From: Rehaibacterium terrae | GTDB lineage: Bacteria > Pseudomonadota > Gammaproteobacteria > Xanthomonadales > Xanthomonadaceae | Length of the DNA: 64,000 nucleotides | Reading direction: 5' to 3' | Assembly (NCBI RefSeq): GCF_014202935.1 | Contig: NZ_JACHHX010000002.1 | Location: 192,227 to 256,226 of the forward strand | Part shown: piece by piece, positions 49,401-60,121 of the stretch | Layout of the letters: the number at the start of each line of letters is the position of its first letter | How positions within the stretch are numbered: the first letter of the stretch is position 1 | Notes under the pieces: model-generated | Database searches by the model: none | Told to the model about the DNA's origin: nothing | The model's input: the letters and a program-made list of their open reading frames with translations, nothing else | Program-made: the position numbers and the translations under genes

Positions 49401-49414
49401 TCCGCTCGCCGCCG

Positions 49415-49450
49415 GGCGGACACCGTCCAGCGTGCCGGGCGGTGTCCGCC
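49415..49450. terminator. Bidirectional-type hairpin between convergent genes
   Basis: GGCGGACACCG and CGGTGTCCGCC form a perfect 11-pair stem midway between two convergent stop codons. There is no T-run on either side, so it may work with Rho or only as a 3'-end stabiliser. Confidence 0.5.
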
Positions 49451-49463
49451 GGCATGGGTCGGG

Positions 49464-49787
49464 TCATCCGCGGTCGTCGCGGGTCCAGACCGCGCCGTTT
49501 TCCACCTTCACCGGGAACTTGCGCACCGGTTCGTAGGCCGGCGGACACAGCGGCCGGCCGTCGCGCACGTCGAACTTCGCCCCGTGCAGCACGCACTCCA
49601 CGGTGGCGCCCTCCGGGTCGTAGACGCCCGAGGACAGTTCGTAATCCTCGTGGCTGCAGCGGTCCTCCAACGCGTAATAGTCGCCGTCGTAGTTGACCAC
49701 CAGGATCGGCAGGTCGTCGGCCCAGACGACGGTCATCTCGCCGGGCAGCAGCTCGGAGGTGGCGCAGACGTAGATCCAGTCGGACAT
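49464..49787 (-). CDS. Rieske [2Fe-2S] ferredoxin-like protein
   Basis: 107 aa. The 2Fe-2S cluster is held by C44-x-H46 (DRCSHEDYEL) and C65-x2-H68 (ECVLHGAKF), both intact. The start at 49787 gives the usual single-domain length. Related genes are annotated as non-heme iron oxygenase ferredoxin subunits and often end a suf operon, as here. In such a place it may act as electron donor for Fe-S assembly rather than for an oxygenase; no oxygenase subunit adjoins. Confidence 0.9.
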   Translation of the reverse strand: MSDWIYVCATSELLPGEMTVVWADDLPILVVNYDGDYYALEDRCSHEDYELSSGVYDPEGATVECVLHGAKFDVRDGRPLCPPAYEPVRKFPVKVENGAVWTRDDRG

Positions 49788-49807
49788 CGGCTTGTCGGCT
49801 CCAGGGC

Positions 49808-50347
49808 TCAGGGCAGAAGCGGTTTTTCCAGCACCTCGAAGCGCAGGTCCGGGCGCTTTGGGATGCCGTAGCGTTCGTCGCCGTAGGGGAAGGGTTTCTT
49901 GATGCCGGTGCGGCGGTAGCCGCGGCGCTCGTACCAGGCGATCAGTTCGTCGCGCAAGTCGATCACCGTCATCCGCATCGCCGGGCAGCGCCACTCGTCG
50001 CGGACGATGCGCTCGGCTTCGGCCAGCACCGCCTTGCCGATACCGCCGCCCTGCAGGGCGGGATGGACCGAGAACATGCCGAAATAGCCGGCATCGCCAT
50101 CGACGGCGATGTGGGCGCAGGCCAGCATCCGGCCGTCGCGCTCGGCGATCAGCACGCGGCTGTGCGGGCGCAGGATGTCCTGGCGCAGCACCTCGGGGTC
50201 GATGCGCTGGCCGTCGAGCAGGTCGGCCTCGGTGGTCCAGCCTTGCCGGCTCACGTCGCCGCGGTAGGCGGAGGTGACCAGTTCGACCAGCGCCGGGATG
50301 TCGGCCTCGGTCGCGGCGCGGAAATCGAGTGGCGGCATGGGGCTCAA
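49808..50347 (-). CDS. GNAT-family N-acetyltransferase
   Basis: 179 aa. The acetyl-CoA-binding motif A is FSVHPALQGGGIGKAVLAEA, preceded by a beta strand (ACAHIAVDGDAGYFGMF) and followed by WYERRGYRRTG. The acceptor substrate is unknown. It lies between sufS (96-base gap) and the Rieske gene (20-base gap) on the same strand, an arrangement seen in relatives. Confidence 0.88.
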   Translation of the reverse strand: MSPMPPLDFRAATEADIPALVELVTSAYRGDVSRQGWTTEADLLDGQRIDPEVLRQDILRPHSRVLIAERDGRMLACAHIAVDGDAGYFGMFSVHPALQGGGIGKAVLAEAERIVRDEWRCPAMRMTVIDLRDELIAWYERRGYRRTGIKKPFPYGDERYGIPKRPDLRFEVLEKPLLP

Positions 50348-50443
50348 GGTTCGGGATTCATGCTTGGCAAGAGCTTCATGGAGCCGTCATCCCGGTGCAA
50401 GCCGGGACGACGAGGGTCTGATGCTCTTCTCCGGTCCCCGCTC

Positions 50444-51697
50444 TTACACCAACAATCTCCGCACCTTGCCCAGCGCCGCCACGAAGCGTTCGATCTCCTC
50501 GTGGGTGTTGTAGAACGCCAGCGAGGCGCGGCAGGTGGCAGGCACACCGTAGAACTGCATCAGCGGGTGGGCGCAGTGGTGGCCGGAGCGTACCGCCACG
50601 CCTTCCAGGTCGAGCAGGGTGGCGAGGTCGTGGGCGTGGGCGCCCTCCAGCAGGAAGGAGATCACCGCGGCCTTCTCCTTCGCGGTGCCGATGATGCGCA
50701 GGCCGTCGATCTTCGCCATCGCCTCGGTGGCGTGGGCGAGCAGTTCCTGCTCGCGGGCATCGACGTTGGCCATGCCCAGCGTGGCGAGATAATCGACCGC
50801 CGCGCCCAGGCCGATGAAGCCGGCGATGTTGGGCGTGCCGGCCTCGAACTTGTGCGGCGGGTCGTTGAACACGGTGCCGTCGAAGCGCACCTCCCTGATC
50901 ATCTCGCCGCCGCCGAGGAAGGGTGGCATCGTCTCCAGGTGTTCGCGTCGCGCCCACAGCGCGCCGGTGCCGGTCGGGCCGCACATCTTGTGGCCGGTGA
51001 AGGCATAGAAATCACAGCCGATGGCGGTGATGTCGACCGCACGGTGCGGCACGGCCTGCGAGCCGTCGACGACGCTGACGATGCCGCGCCGGCGCGCCTC
51101 GCGACAGATCTCGCGCACCGGGTTGACCGTGCCGAGCACGTTGGAGACATGGGTGACGCCGAGAATCTTCACCTCCGGCGTCATCGCGGCATGCATCGCG
51201 TCGAGGTCGAGTTCGCCTTCGGGCGTGATCTCGGCGACCTTGATCCTCGCGCCGGTGCGCTCGGCCACCAGCTGCCACGGCACGATGTTGGCGTGGTGCT
51301 CCATGCGGGTGAGCAGGATGGCGTCGCCGGGCTTCAGGCGCGGCAGGGCGTAGCTGTAGGCGACCAGGTTGATCGCCAGCGTGGTGCCGGAGGTGAACAC
51401 CAGCTCGTCGCGGCGCACGTTGAGGTGCCGTGCCAGCTTGTCGCGGCTGGCCTCGTAGGCGGTGGTGGCCTCTTCGCCCAGCGTGTGCACGGCGCGCGAG
51501 ACGTTGGCGTTGTGGCGGCGGTAGAACTCGTCCACCGCGGCGATCACGGCCTCGGGCTTCTGCCCGGTGTTGGCCGAGTCGAGATAGACCAGCGGCTTGC
51601 CGTGGATCTCGCGCGCGAGCAGCGGGAAATCCGCGCGGACGCGGGCCCAATCGATCCCGCCGGTCGCGGCCACGGGCGTCGGACGGATGGCGCTCAT
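50444..51697 (-). CDS. sufS: Cysteine desulfurase SufS
   Basis: 417 aa. PLP enzyme that takes sulfur from cysteine for Fe-S assembly. The PLP lysine is in FYAFTGHKMCGPTGTGALW, and the persulfide cysteine is in VRSGHHCAHPLMQF. The N-terminus contains LVYLDSANTGQKPEAVIAAV, where the family usually has NAATTQKP. SufE, its usual partner, is not adjacent. The start overlaps the cupin stop by four bases. Confidence 0.95.
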   Translation of the reverse strand: MSAIRPTPVAATGGIDWARVRADFPLLAREIHGKPLVYLDSANTGQKPEAVIAAVDEFYRRHNANVSRAVHTLGEEATTAYEASRDKLARHLNVRRDELVFTSGTTLAINLVAYSYALPRLKPGDAILLTRMEHHANIVPWQLVAERTGARIKVAEITPEGELDLDAMHAAMTPEVKILGVTHVSNVLGTVNPVREICREARRRGIVSVVDGSQAVPHRAVDITAIGCDFYAFTGHKMCGPTGTGALWARREHLETMPPFLGGGEMIREVRFDGTVFNDPPHKFEAGTPNIAGFIGLGAAVDYLATLGMANVDAREQELLAHATEAMAKIDGLRIIGTAKEKAAVISFLLEGAHAHDLATLLDLEGVAVRSGHHCAHPLMQFYGVPATCRASLAFYNTHEEIERFVAALGKVRRLLV

Positions 51698-52044
51698 GCC
51701 GGCACCTCGATGCGGTCGCCGTGGCTGCGCGGCGACGAGACCACGATGAAGCGCAGATCCTCGTGCGCCTCGTTGCGGAGCTGGTGGGCGGCGCCGGGCG
51801 GCACGTGCAGGCCTTCGCCGGGGGCGAGGCGATGCACGGTGCCGTCGAGCTCCAGCGTGGCCTCGCCGGCCAGGACATAGAAGAACTGCCGCGCACGCGC
51901 ATGGCGATGGCGCGCTTCCGCGGCGCCGGGCGGCACGCGCTCCTCGATTACCGACAGGTCTTCGCCCTCCAGCAGGTGCCAGCCGTCGCAGGCCTGTCCC
52001 CAGGTGTAGTGGCGGGCGGTGGCGATGCTGGTCTTGTCCATCAT
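51694..52044 (-). CDS. Cupin-domain protein embedded in the suf operon
   Basis: 116 aa. A single cupin barrel with the motif AEARHRHARARQFFYVLAGE and the second motif PGAAHQLRNEAHEDLRFIVVS. Histidines in motif 1 and motif 2 would bind a metal. It overlaps sufD by four bases and sufS by four, so it is part of the same translation-coupled unit. Suf operons do not normally include such a gene. A role in iron supply, cysteine metabolism or stress sensing is conceivable but not shown. Confidence 0.85.
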   Translation of the reverse strand: MMDKTSIATARHYTWGQACDGWHLLEGEDLSVIEERVPPGAAEARHRHARARQFFYVLAGEATLELDGTVHRLAPGEGLHVPPGAAHQLRNEAHEDLRFIVVSSPRSHGDRIEVPA

Positions 52045-53339
52045 TCCTCCAGCACGGCCAGCCGGGCGTCTAGCGCGGCGACCAGGGGGTCGGCCAGCGC
52101 GTCGTCGCCGAGCACGCTCAGCGTCTGACGACAGAACGCGGCGGTGAGCAGCCGGCGTGCCGCACCCTCGGGCAGGCCGCGGCTGCGCAGGTAGAACAGT
52201 GCGCTCGGGTCGAGCCGGCCGACGGTGGCGCCGTGCGCGGCCTTGACCTCGTCGGCGTGGATCTCCAGCACCGGCTGGGTGTCGATCTCGGCCTCGTCGG
52301 ACAGCAGCAGGTTCTTGTTCGACAGCTCGGCGCTGGTGCCGTCGGCGCCCGCGCGGATCAGGATGCCGCCGTGGAAGACGGCACGGCCGCGGCCGGCACC
52401 CAGGCCGCGCCAGAGCAGGTCGCAGGCGGTGTCCCTGGCGATGTGGTCGATGCCCAGCCGGGTGTCCATGTGGCGCTTGCCGGCGGCCAGCAGCACGCCG
52501 CCGGAGCGCAGCGTCGCGCCCTCGCCCTGCAGGGCGGCGTTGAGCTCGTGGCGCGACAGCGCCGCGCCGAGTTCCAGATCGAGACGGCGGTAGGTGCTGC
52601 CGGCGGCGAGCGCGGCATCGGTGCGGGTGAACAGGCTGGCGCCGTCGGCCTCGTCCTGCACCCTGGCGTGCAGCAGCGATGCGCCGGGCTTGAGGTGGAC
52701 GTGGGCGAGCGTGTTGCCGAGATGGGCGTGGCCGTCGAGCGCGCGGTGGTGCTCGATCACACGCAGCGCGGCGCCTTCGCGCAGCTCGATCAGGTGGCGC
52801 AGGTGCCAGGCCTGGTCGGCGTCGGTCTTCGCGCCGAGAAAGACCAGATGGATCGGCGCATCGCAGCGCACGCCGGGTTCGGCGCGCAGCAGCACCCCAT
52901 CGGTGGCGAGCGCGGCATTGAGCCGGGCGAAGGCTTCGTCGGCGCCATCGAAGCGGCGGGCGAGGAAATTCACCTCGCGCCCGTCGCCCGAAAGCAGCGC
53001 ACTCGACAGCGGGCGCAGCGACAGGCCGTCGGGCAGTCCGTCGAGCCGTGACAGCGCCGCATCGAAGGCGCCGTTGACGAACACCATGCGTGGTGCCGGG
53101 ATGTCGGCGACGGCGGCCGGATCGACCGCCGGCGCCTGCAGTGCCAGTGCGAAACGGCGACGCTGGAAGGCGCGCAGCGAGGTGTATTTCCAGCGCTCGG
53201 CGCGTGCGCCGGGCAGGCCGTCGGCGAGCGCGGCGGCCAGCGCTGCGCGGCGCGACTCGCCCAGCGCGGCGGCCTCGGCCAGTGTCGGCGGCAGCGCGTC
53301 GAAGCCGGACTTCAGCGATGCGAGCAGGGGCGTGTCCAT
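52041..53339 (-). CDS. sufD: Fe-S cluster assembly protein SufD
   Basis: 432 aa. Beta-helix scaffold subunit that pairs with SufB and SufC in the SufBC2D complex. Diagnostic blocks are ERWKYTSLRAFQRRRFALAL, TLAHVHLKPGASLLHARVQD, LLSDEAEIDTQPVLEIHADE and VKAAHGATVGRLDPSALFYL, with RSRGLPEGAARRLLTAAF near the end. The conserved acceptor histidine in VKAAHGAT is present. It ends at the cupin start and begins one base after sufC's stop. Confidence 0.94.
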   Translation of the reverse strand: MDTPLLASLKSGFDALPPTLAEAAALGESRRAALAAALADGLPGARAERWKYTSLRAFQRRRFALALQAPAVDPAAVADIPAPRMVFVNGAFDAALSRLDGLPDGLSLRPLSSALLSGDGREVNFLARRFDGADEAFARLNAALATDGVLLRAEPGVRCDAPIHLVFLGAKTDADQAWHLRHLIELREGAALRVIEHHRALDGHAHLGNTLAHVHLKPGASLLHARVQDEADGASLFTRTDAALAAGSTYRRLDLELGAALSRHELNAALQGEGATLRSGGVLLAAGKRHMDTRLGIDHIARDTACDLLWRGLGAGRGRAVFHGGILIRAGADGTSAELSNKNLLLSDEAEIDTQPVLEIHADEVKAAHGATVGRLDPSALFYLRSRGLPEGAARRLLTAAFCRQTLSVLGDDALADPLVAALDARLAVLEE

Positions 53340-53340
53340 C

Positions 53341-54105
<765 letters not shown>

Positions 54106-54146
54106 GGGGTGTCCGGGTTGATGCGAAGTGGAAAACAGTGAAGAGA

Positions 54147-54205
54147 AGTGAGAAACGGGGGAGGGCAACGCGCGGCCGGGCAGGGGCTTCCCCTCGTTTC
54201 TCACT
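54147..54205 (-). repeat. Inverted repeat between sufB and sufC
   Basis: AGTGAGAAACG at 54147-54157 and CGTTTCTCACT at 54195-54205 are perfect 11-base inverted repeats, with further CGTTTCT heptamer-like units on the right. The sufB-sufC transcript would form a hairpin here; no T-run follows, so it may affect mRNA stability rather than end transcription. Confidence 0.6.
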
Positions 54206-54254
54206 CCTCGTTTCTCGTTTCTCGATTCTTGGTTCCAGCGCGGGCGACGGGTGC

Positions 54255-55709
<1,455 letters not shown>

Positions 55710-55731
55710 GGGGGCTGCCTACGGATGGGGC

Positions 55732-56193
55732 TCAGCCTGCGGCGAGCCGCAGGGGGATGGATTTGGCGCGGTCGCTCCGGCCGGGCTGGGGCGGCGGCAG
55801 CAGCATCTGCGCCAGCGACACCGCGCGCAGCGCCTCGGCCACCACGTCGCTGATGCGTCGCCAGTTGGCGCGGATGCCGCAGTTGTCCTCGAGGCCGCAC
55901 TGGCCTTCGTGGACGCTGCATTCGGTCATGCCGATCGGGCCTTCCATCGCCTCGACGATGTCGGCCAGCGAGATGTCCTGCGCCGCGCGCGCCAGCCGAT
56001 AGCCGCCATTGGCGCCGCGGAAGCTCTCCACCAGCCCGGCATGGGTCAGCGGCTTGAGCAGCTTGCTGACGGTGGGCAATTCCAGGTGCGCGCGCTCGGC
56101 CAGCTCGGCCGCGCTGTGGACGCGGCCGGGGTCGCTGGCGAGGACGGTCATCACGACCGTCGCGTAATCGGTGAGCTTGGTGACGCGGAGCAT
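55732..56193 (-). CDS. Rrf2-family Fe-S regulator of the suf operon (SufR/IscR-like)
   Basis: 153 aa. Winged helix-turn-helix of the Rrf2 family (LTDYATVVMTVLASDPGRVH, LPTVSKLLKPLTHAGLVESF, RGANGGYRLARA). A cluster-binding triad C92, C99 and C105 (C-x6-C-x5-C) lies in TECSVHEGQCGLEDNCG. It is the first gene of the suf operon. With a cluster bound it presumably represses the operon, and it loses the cluster under oxidative or iron stress. A palindrome overlapping its own -10 box supports autoregulation. Confidence 0.9.
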   Translation of the reverse strand: MLRVTKLTDYATVVMTVLASDPGRVHSAAELAERAHLELPTVSKLLKPLTHAGLVESFRGANGGYRLARAAQDISLADIVEAMEGPIGMTECSVHEGQCGLEDNCGIRANWRRISDVVAEALRAVSLAQMLLPPPQPGRSDRAKSIPLRLAAG

Positions 56194-56213
56194 CGGGCGG
56201 GTCGGGCTGAATT

Positions 56214-56251
56214 CGTACTGAAATTGTACGCTTTCGGTCCGCGCCGCTCAA
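56214..56251 (-). promoter_or_regulatory. suf operon promoter with overlapping palindromic operator
   Basis: On the minus strand TTGAGC (56246-56251) and TACAAT (56223-56228) are spaced by exactly 17 bases and form a good sigma-70 promoter. CGTAC and GTACG (56214-56230) are inverted repeats around 7 bases and cover the -10 box. The first codon of the regulator starts 21 bases beyond, so this is the expected place for repression by the Rrf2 protein. Confidence 0.75.
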
Positions 56252-56339
56252 ACGCGCCGGCGGGACGGGGTGCGTCTTGCGTCCTGTCGTCCCGATGAGG
56301 CGATCCGCGCAACAATATGCGTTTGTCCACGCACCCGGA

Positions 56340-56816
56340 ATGCCGATGCCCCGCAAGATCGTCGCCCGCCGCTCACCCATCCACGGCAATGGCGTGTTCG
56401 CCGCCGTCGACCTGCCCGCCGGTACCCGTCTGATCGAGTACAAGGGCCGCCTGCGCACCCACGCCGAAGCCGACGAGCTTTATGGCGACCAGGCCGAGAC
56501 CGGCCACACCTTCCTGTTCACGCTCAACGACGAGTACGTGATCGACGCCAACAACGACGGCAATGTGGCGCGCTGGATCAACCACGGCTGCACGCCCAAC
56601 TGCGAGGCGGTGCTGGTCGAGCATCCCGGCAGCGACCGCCGCCGCGACCGCGTGTTCATCGAGACCATCCGCGATATCCGCGCCGGCGAGGAGCTGACCT
56701 ACAACTACGGCATCGTCCTGGCCGAGCGGCACACGCCGCGGTTGAAGAAGCTCTGGGCCTGCCGGTGCGGCGCGCCCGGCTGTACCGGGACCATGCTGCA
56801 GCCCAAGCGGCGTTGA
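56340..56816 (+). CDS. SET-domain protein with post-SET cysteines
   Basis: 158 aa from ATG 56340 (ATG 56346 also possible). SET core: SPIHGNGVFAAVDLPAGTRL, RWINHGCTPNCEAVLV (Asn81-His82) and GEELTYNYG (117-124), matching histone-lysine methyltransferases more closely than the SET protein at 45006. The C-terminus has a post-SET-like cluster, WACRCGAPGCTGTM (C141, C143, C148), which together with a core cysteine could bind zinc. Bacterial homologs include chlamydial NUE, which methylates histone-like proteins. The target here is unknown. It is divergent from the suf operon. Confidence 0.88.
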   Translation: MPMPRKIVARRSPIHGNGVFAAVDLPAGTRLIEYKGRLRTHAEADELYGDQAETGHTFLFTLNDEYVIDANNDGNVARWINHGCTPNCEAVLVEHPGSDRRRDRVFIETIRDIRAGEELTYNYGIVLAERHTPRLKKLWACRCGAPGCTGTMLQPKRR

Positions 56817-56973
56817 CGGGCTGCCGAACCCCCGCCGCCGTCCGGCGCATCCATCGCGCCCGGGCAACGTACTGCCGCAACTCCGACACGGGTCACCCCA
56901 AGCGTGACTTTAGGCCCGCGGCCGCGCGGCTCCGGGCCGCTAAGGTCGCCCGCTCCAGCCTCCCGGAGCCGAC

Positions 56974-59205
56974 ATGCGGCCGTTCCTTTCCGCGCTTGCG
57001 CTTGTCCTCGCCAGTACCGCGCCGACCGTGCAGTCCATCGAGATCGACGGTCGCCTCGATCCCGAGGAGTGGGCCGGCGCGCGGCATATCCGCGAGTTCG
57101 TGCAGGTGCAGCCGCTGACCGGCGCGCCGGCGACGCTGGCGACCGAAGCCTGGGTGCTGGCGACGCCGAAAGGCCTGGCGGTGGCGTTCCGCAACGCCCA
57201 GCCGGTCGAGGTGCCGCGCACCCGCCAGCGCACCCGCCGCGACCAGGACGCGCAGGTCGATCGGGTCAACCTCATGGTGGACTTCGAGGGCGACGGGCGG
57301 ACCGGTTACAACTTCATGGTGACGATCACCGGCGGCATCGCCGACGCGGTGATCACCAGCGAGCGCAACTTCAACAAGGACTGGGACGGCGACTGGCGCT
57401 ACGCGGTCGCCGAGGACGAGGACGGCTGGAGCGCCGAGTTCCTGATCCCCTGGCACATCGCGCCGCAGGGGCGGGCGCAGGACGGCCGTCGCAGCCTCGG
57501 CCTGTACCTGGACCGCGTGGTCGGCAGCACCGGCGAGCGCGTCGCCTGGCCGGGGGTCAGCTTCAACCAGCCGCGCTTCCTGTCGGATTTCGTCCGCATC
57601 GAGGTGCCGGATCACCACCAGGCGCTGCTGGCGGTCACGCCCTACGTCTCGGCGACCCACGACCGCGTACGCGGCGATACCGGCCGCAGTGCGGGTGCCG
57701 ACCTGTTCTGGAAGGTCAACGGGCAGTTCCAGCTCGCCGCCACGCTGAACCCGGACTTCGGCCAGGTCGAGAGCGACAGCCTGGTGGTCAACTTCAGTGC
57801 GGTGGAGAGCTTCTTCGGCGACAAGCGGCCGTTCTTCACCGAGAACCAGGGCCTGTTCGAGGTGCCGTTCGGCGTCAGCAACAGCCGCCTGCTCTACACC
57901 CGCCGCATCGGCGGGCCGGCCGACGACGGCCGCGGCGCCGGCGACGTGCGCGCGGCGGTCAAGCTCAACGGCAGCCTCGGCGACACCCGCTACGGCCTGC
58001 TTGCCGCCAGCGAGGGCGACGCGGCCGGGCGCGAGTTCTACGCCCTGCGCGCGACCCGCGATTTCGCGGCGCAGGGTCTGGGCGGCATGGTGACCCACGT
58101 CGACCGGCCCTTCCTCGACCGCCAGGCCACGGTGTACTCGGTCGATCACCGGTGGACCCCGAACGGCAGCGTCATCGTGCGCTCGCAGGCGGTGGCGTCG
58201 AGCGTGCGTCAGGCCGGCGCGCGCAGCGAGGGCAGCGGCTTCCAGGTGCGCGCCGACCAGGACTTCGGCAACGGCTGGCGCCACCAGCTCTATTTCCTGC
58301 ACCTGGGCGACGATCTGCAGCTCAACGACATCGGTTACCTCGACCGCAACGATTTCAACTACCTGCGCTACGAGGTGGCGCGGCGCCGCACCGACCTGCC
58401 GGCCGGGTCGCGCTTCGCCTCGCACGAATGGCGCGGGGCGCTGTCGCAGCGGCGCAACGATCACGGCATGCACATCGCCGACGCCTTCGCGATCAACCGC
58501 ATCAGCCAGCGCCGCGACGGCGGCAGCGAGTTCATCGACATCGCCGGCTGGAGCGCGGGCAAGGACGACCTGATCCTGCGCGGCAACGGCGTGGTGCGTG
58601 TGCCGGAAAAGCTGTGGTTCTTCCACGAGCGTTCGGCGCCACGGCGTGGCCACTGGTCCTGGTACGGCAACCTGCGCGGCAATGCCGAAGGGCTGGAGGG
58701 CGCAAAGGGGATGGGACTGCGCGTGTTCGTGCAGCCGACCCTTCACCTGCGCGACGACCTGAGCCTGGCCGTTGGCCTGCAGCTGCACCACCAGCCCGAC
58801 TGGCTGCTGTGGCGCGGCGGCAACCGGCTGGGCAGCTTCCGCGCCGACTCGGCCAACCTCGCCGGCAATCTGCAGTGGCAGGTCGGCGACCGGCAGGAGC
58901 TGCGGGTGAAGCTGGAAACCATCGCCATCGATGCCCGCCTGCGCCAGGCCTGGCGCGTGGACGCCGATGGCACGCCCGTGCGGGTGAACGAGCCGATCCC
59001 CGACTTCGCTGTCCGCAATCTCGGCTTCCAGGTGCGCTACCGCTACGAGCTGGCGCCGCTGTCGGACCTGTACGTGGTGTATGCACGCGGCGGCTTCGTT
59101 CTCGACGACGACGGCCAGTCTGTCGGCCGCTTGCTGGGCGAGGCGTTCTCGTTGCGCGACGAGGAACAGTTCCTGGTCAAGCTCAGCTACCGTTTCACGA
59201 TCTGA
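56974..59205 (+). CDS. DUF5916 outer-membrane-type protein with CBM9-like N-terminus
   Basis: 743 aa. Signal peptide (MRPFLSALALVLASTAPTVQ), then a carbohydrate-binding-module-9-like beta-sandwich (~22-200, with EIDGRLDPEEWAGARHI). Then a long region of alternating beta strands (~220-743) recognised as DUF5916, with LAATLNPDFGQVESDSLVVN and FFGDKRPFFTENQGLFEVPF. It probably forms an outer-membrane barrel, ending VKLSYRFTI. Function unknown. Such genes are frequent in Lysobacterales and Bacteroidetes. It ends directly at the stop codon of a convergent hydrolase gene. Confidence 0.85.
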   Translation: MRPFLSALALVLASTAPTVQSIEIDGRLDPEEWAGARHIREFVQVQPLTGAPATLATEAWVLATPKGLAVAFRNAQPVEVPRTRQRTRRDQDAQVDRVNLMVDFEGDGRTGYNFMVTITGGIADAVITSERNFNKDWDGDWRYAVAEDEDGWSAEFLIPWHIAPQGRAQDGRRSLGLYLDRVVGSTGERVAWPGVSFNQPRFLSDFVRIEVPDHHQALLAVTPYVSATHDRVRGDTGRSAGADLFWKVNGQFQLAATLNPDFGQVESDSLVVNFSAVESFFGDKRPFFTENQGLFEVPFGVSNSRLLYTRRIGGPADDGRGAGDVRAAVKLNGSLGDTRYGLLAASEGDAAGREFYALRATRDFAAQGLGGMVTHVDRPFLDRQATVYSVDHRWTPNGSVIVRSQAVASSVRQAGARSEGSGFQVRADQDFGNGWRHQLYFLHLGDDLQLNDIGYLDRNDFNYLRYEVARRRTDLPAGSRFASHEWRGALSQRRNDHGMHIADAFAINRISQRRDGGSEFIDIAGWSAGKDDLILRGNGVVRVPEKLWFFHERSAPRRGHWSWYGNLRGNAEGLEGAKGMGLRVFVQPTLHLRDDLSLAVGLQLHHQPDWLLWRGGNRLGSFRADSANLAGNLQWQVGDRQELRVKLETIAIDARLRQAWRVDADGTPVRVNEPIPDFAVRNLGFQVRYRYELAPLSDLYVVYARGGFVLDDDGQSVGRLLGEAFSLRDEEQFLVKLSYRFTI

Positions 59206-60066
59206 TCAACCGGCCGCGAAGCGTTCTGCCAGCAGTCGCGCCACCGGCTCGGGATGGCGCAGCCACAGGAAGTGGCCGGGTGGGCGGCCGCCGCCCACCG
59301 ATTCCAGCCGGCGCAGCTCCAGCGGGCCGGCAGTGAGCGAGGCCAGGTGCTCGGTGGCGGCCGGCGGGGCGTAGTGGTCGCGACGCATGCTGATGGCGAA
59401 GACCGGTCGCTGCAACCGTGCCAACGCCGGGTGCGGGTCCCAGCCTTCCGCGCCCAGCGGCGGCAGTCGACCCGTCGCGAGGAAGTGCGCCCATTCGCGC
59501 ATCAGCGAGGCACCCTGCGCGCCGCCGAAGCCCAGCCAGTCGCCGCGGAACGCGCCCAGCCGCTCCGCCATCGCGCGGGTGAGCACGCCGAAGGCGCGCA
59601 GCAGCGGTGACAGCGCGCCGAACTGGCGATGCCAGGGCGAGCCGCTGGCGACCAGGGCGACGCCGATGGTCGGCTGGTCGGGATGGCGGGCCTGGTGCAG
59701 CAGCGCGAGGTGGCCGCCGAGCGAATGGCCGAGGAGCACTGGCGGCGCGTCGGGCAACTCGGCGCGCGCCAGCGCGTACAGCGCGCGCAGCTCGTCGTCT
59801 ACCAGGTCGAGATACCCCCAGTCTATGCCGCGCCGCGCGCGCACCGGGCTTTCGCCGTTGCCGCGCAACTCCACTCGCAGCGCGTTGAGGCCGTGCGCCG
59901 CCAGAGCCTCGGCAAGCCGGCGATAGGCGCCGGCCGGCGTGCCCAGCGCCGGCACGATCAGCAGCGCCGGCGCCTCGGGATCGGCGGCGCGGTGCAGCCA
60001 GGCGCTGGCCCGGGCGGGGCCGAGCTCGAGTGCGTGTGGTTCTGGATCGGACAGCCGGATGTCCAT
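59206..60066 (-). CDS. Alpha/beta hydrolase
   Basis: 286 aa from ATG 60066; a longer frame from ATG 60099 is possible but has no ribosome-binding site. The nucleophile elbow is LLGHSLGGHLAL, and the oxyanion region lies in LIVPALGTPAGAYRRLAEAL. A late His is in GGGRPPGHFLWLRHPEP, and RVELRGNGES marks the fold. The substrate is unknown. It lies downstream of cueR on the same strand (55-base gap), so it may be read through from the copper operon. Confidence 0.85.
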   Translation of the reverse strand: MDIRLSDPEPHALELGPARASAWLHRAADPEAPALLIVPALGTPAGAYRRLAEALAAHGLNALRVELRGNGESPVRARRGIDWGYLDLVDDELRALYALARAELPDAPPVLLGHSLGGHLALLHQARHPDQPTIGVALVASGSPWHRQFGALSPLLRAFGVLTRAMAERLGAFRGDWLGFGGAQGASLMREWAHFLATGRLPPLGAEGWDPHPALARLQRPVFAISMRRDHYAPPAATEHLASLTAGPLELRRLESVGGGRPPGHFLWLRHPEPVARLLAERFAAG

Positions 60067-60121
60067 GTCGCTCTTGGTGTGGCCTGTGGTGGCGGCCATG
60101 GCCGCCACCACGAGGATATCG

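Noticed and set aside
50063..51880. A 605-codon frame antisense to sufS and the GNAT gene
   Set aside because: Its composition is a mirror of the SufS codons, and it crosses gene boundaries without motifs or a ribosome-binding site.
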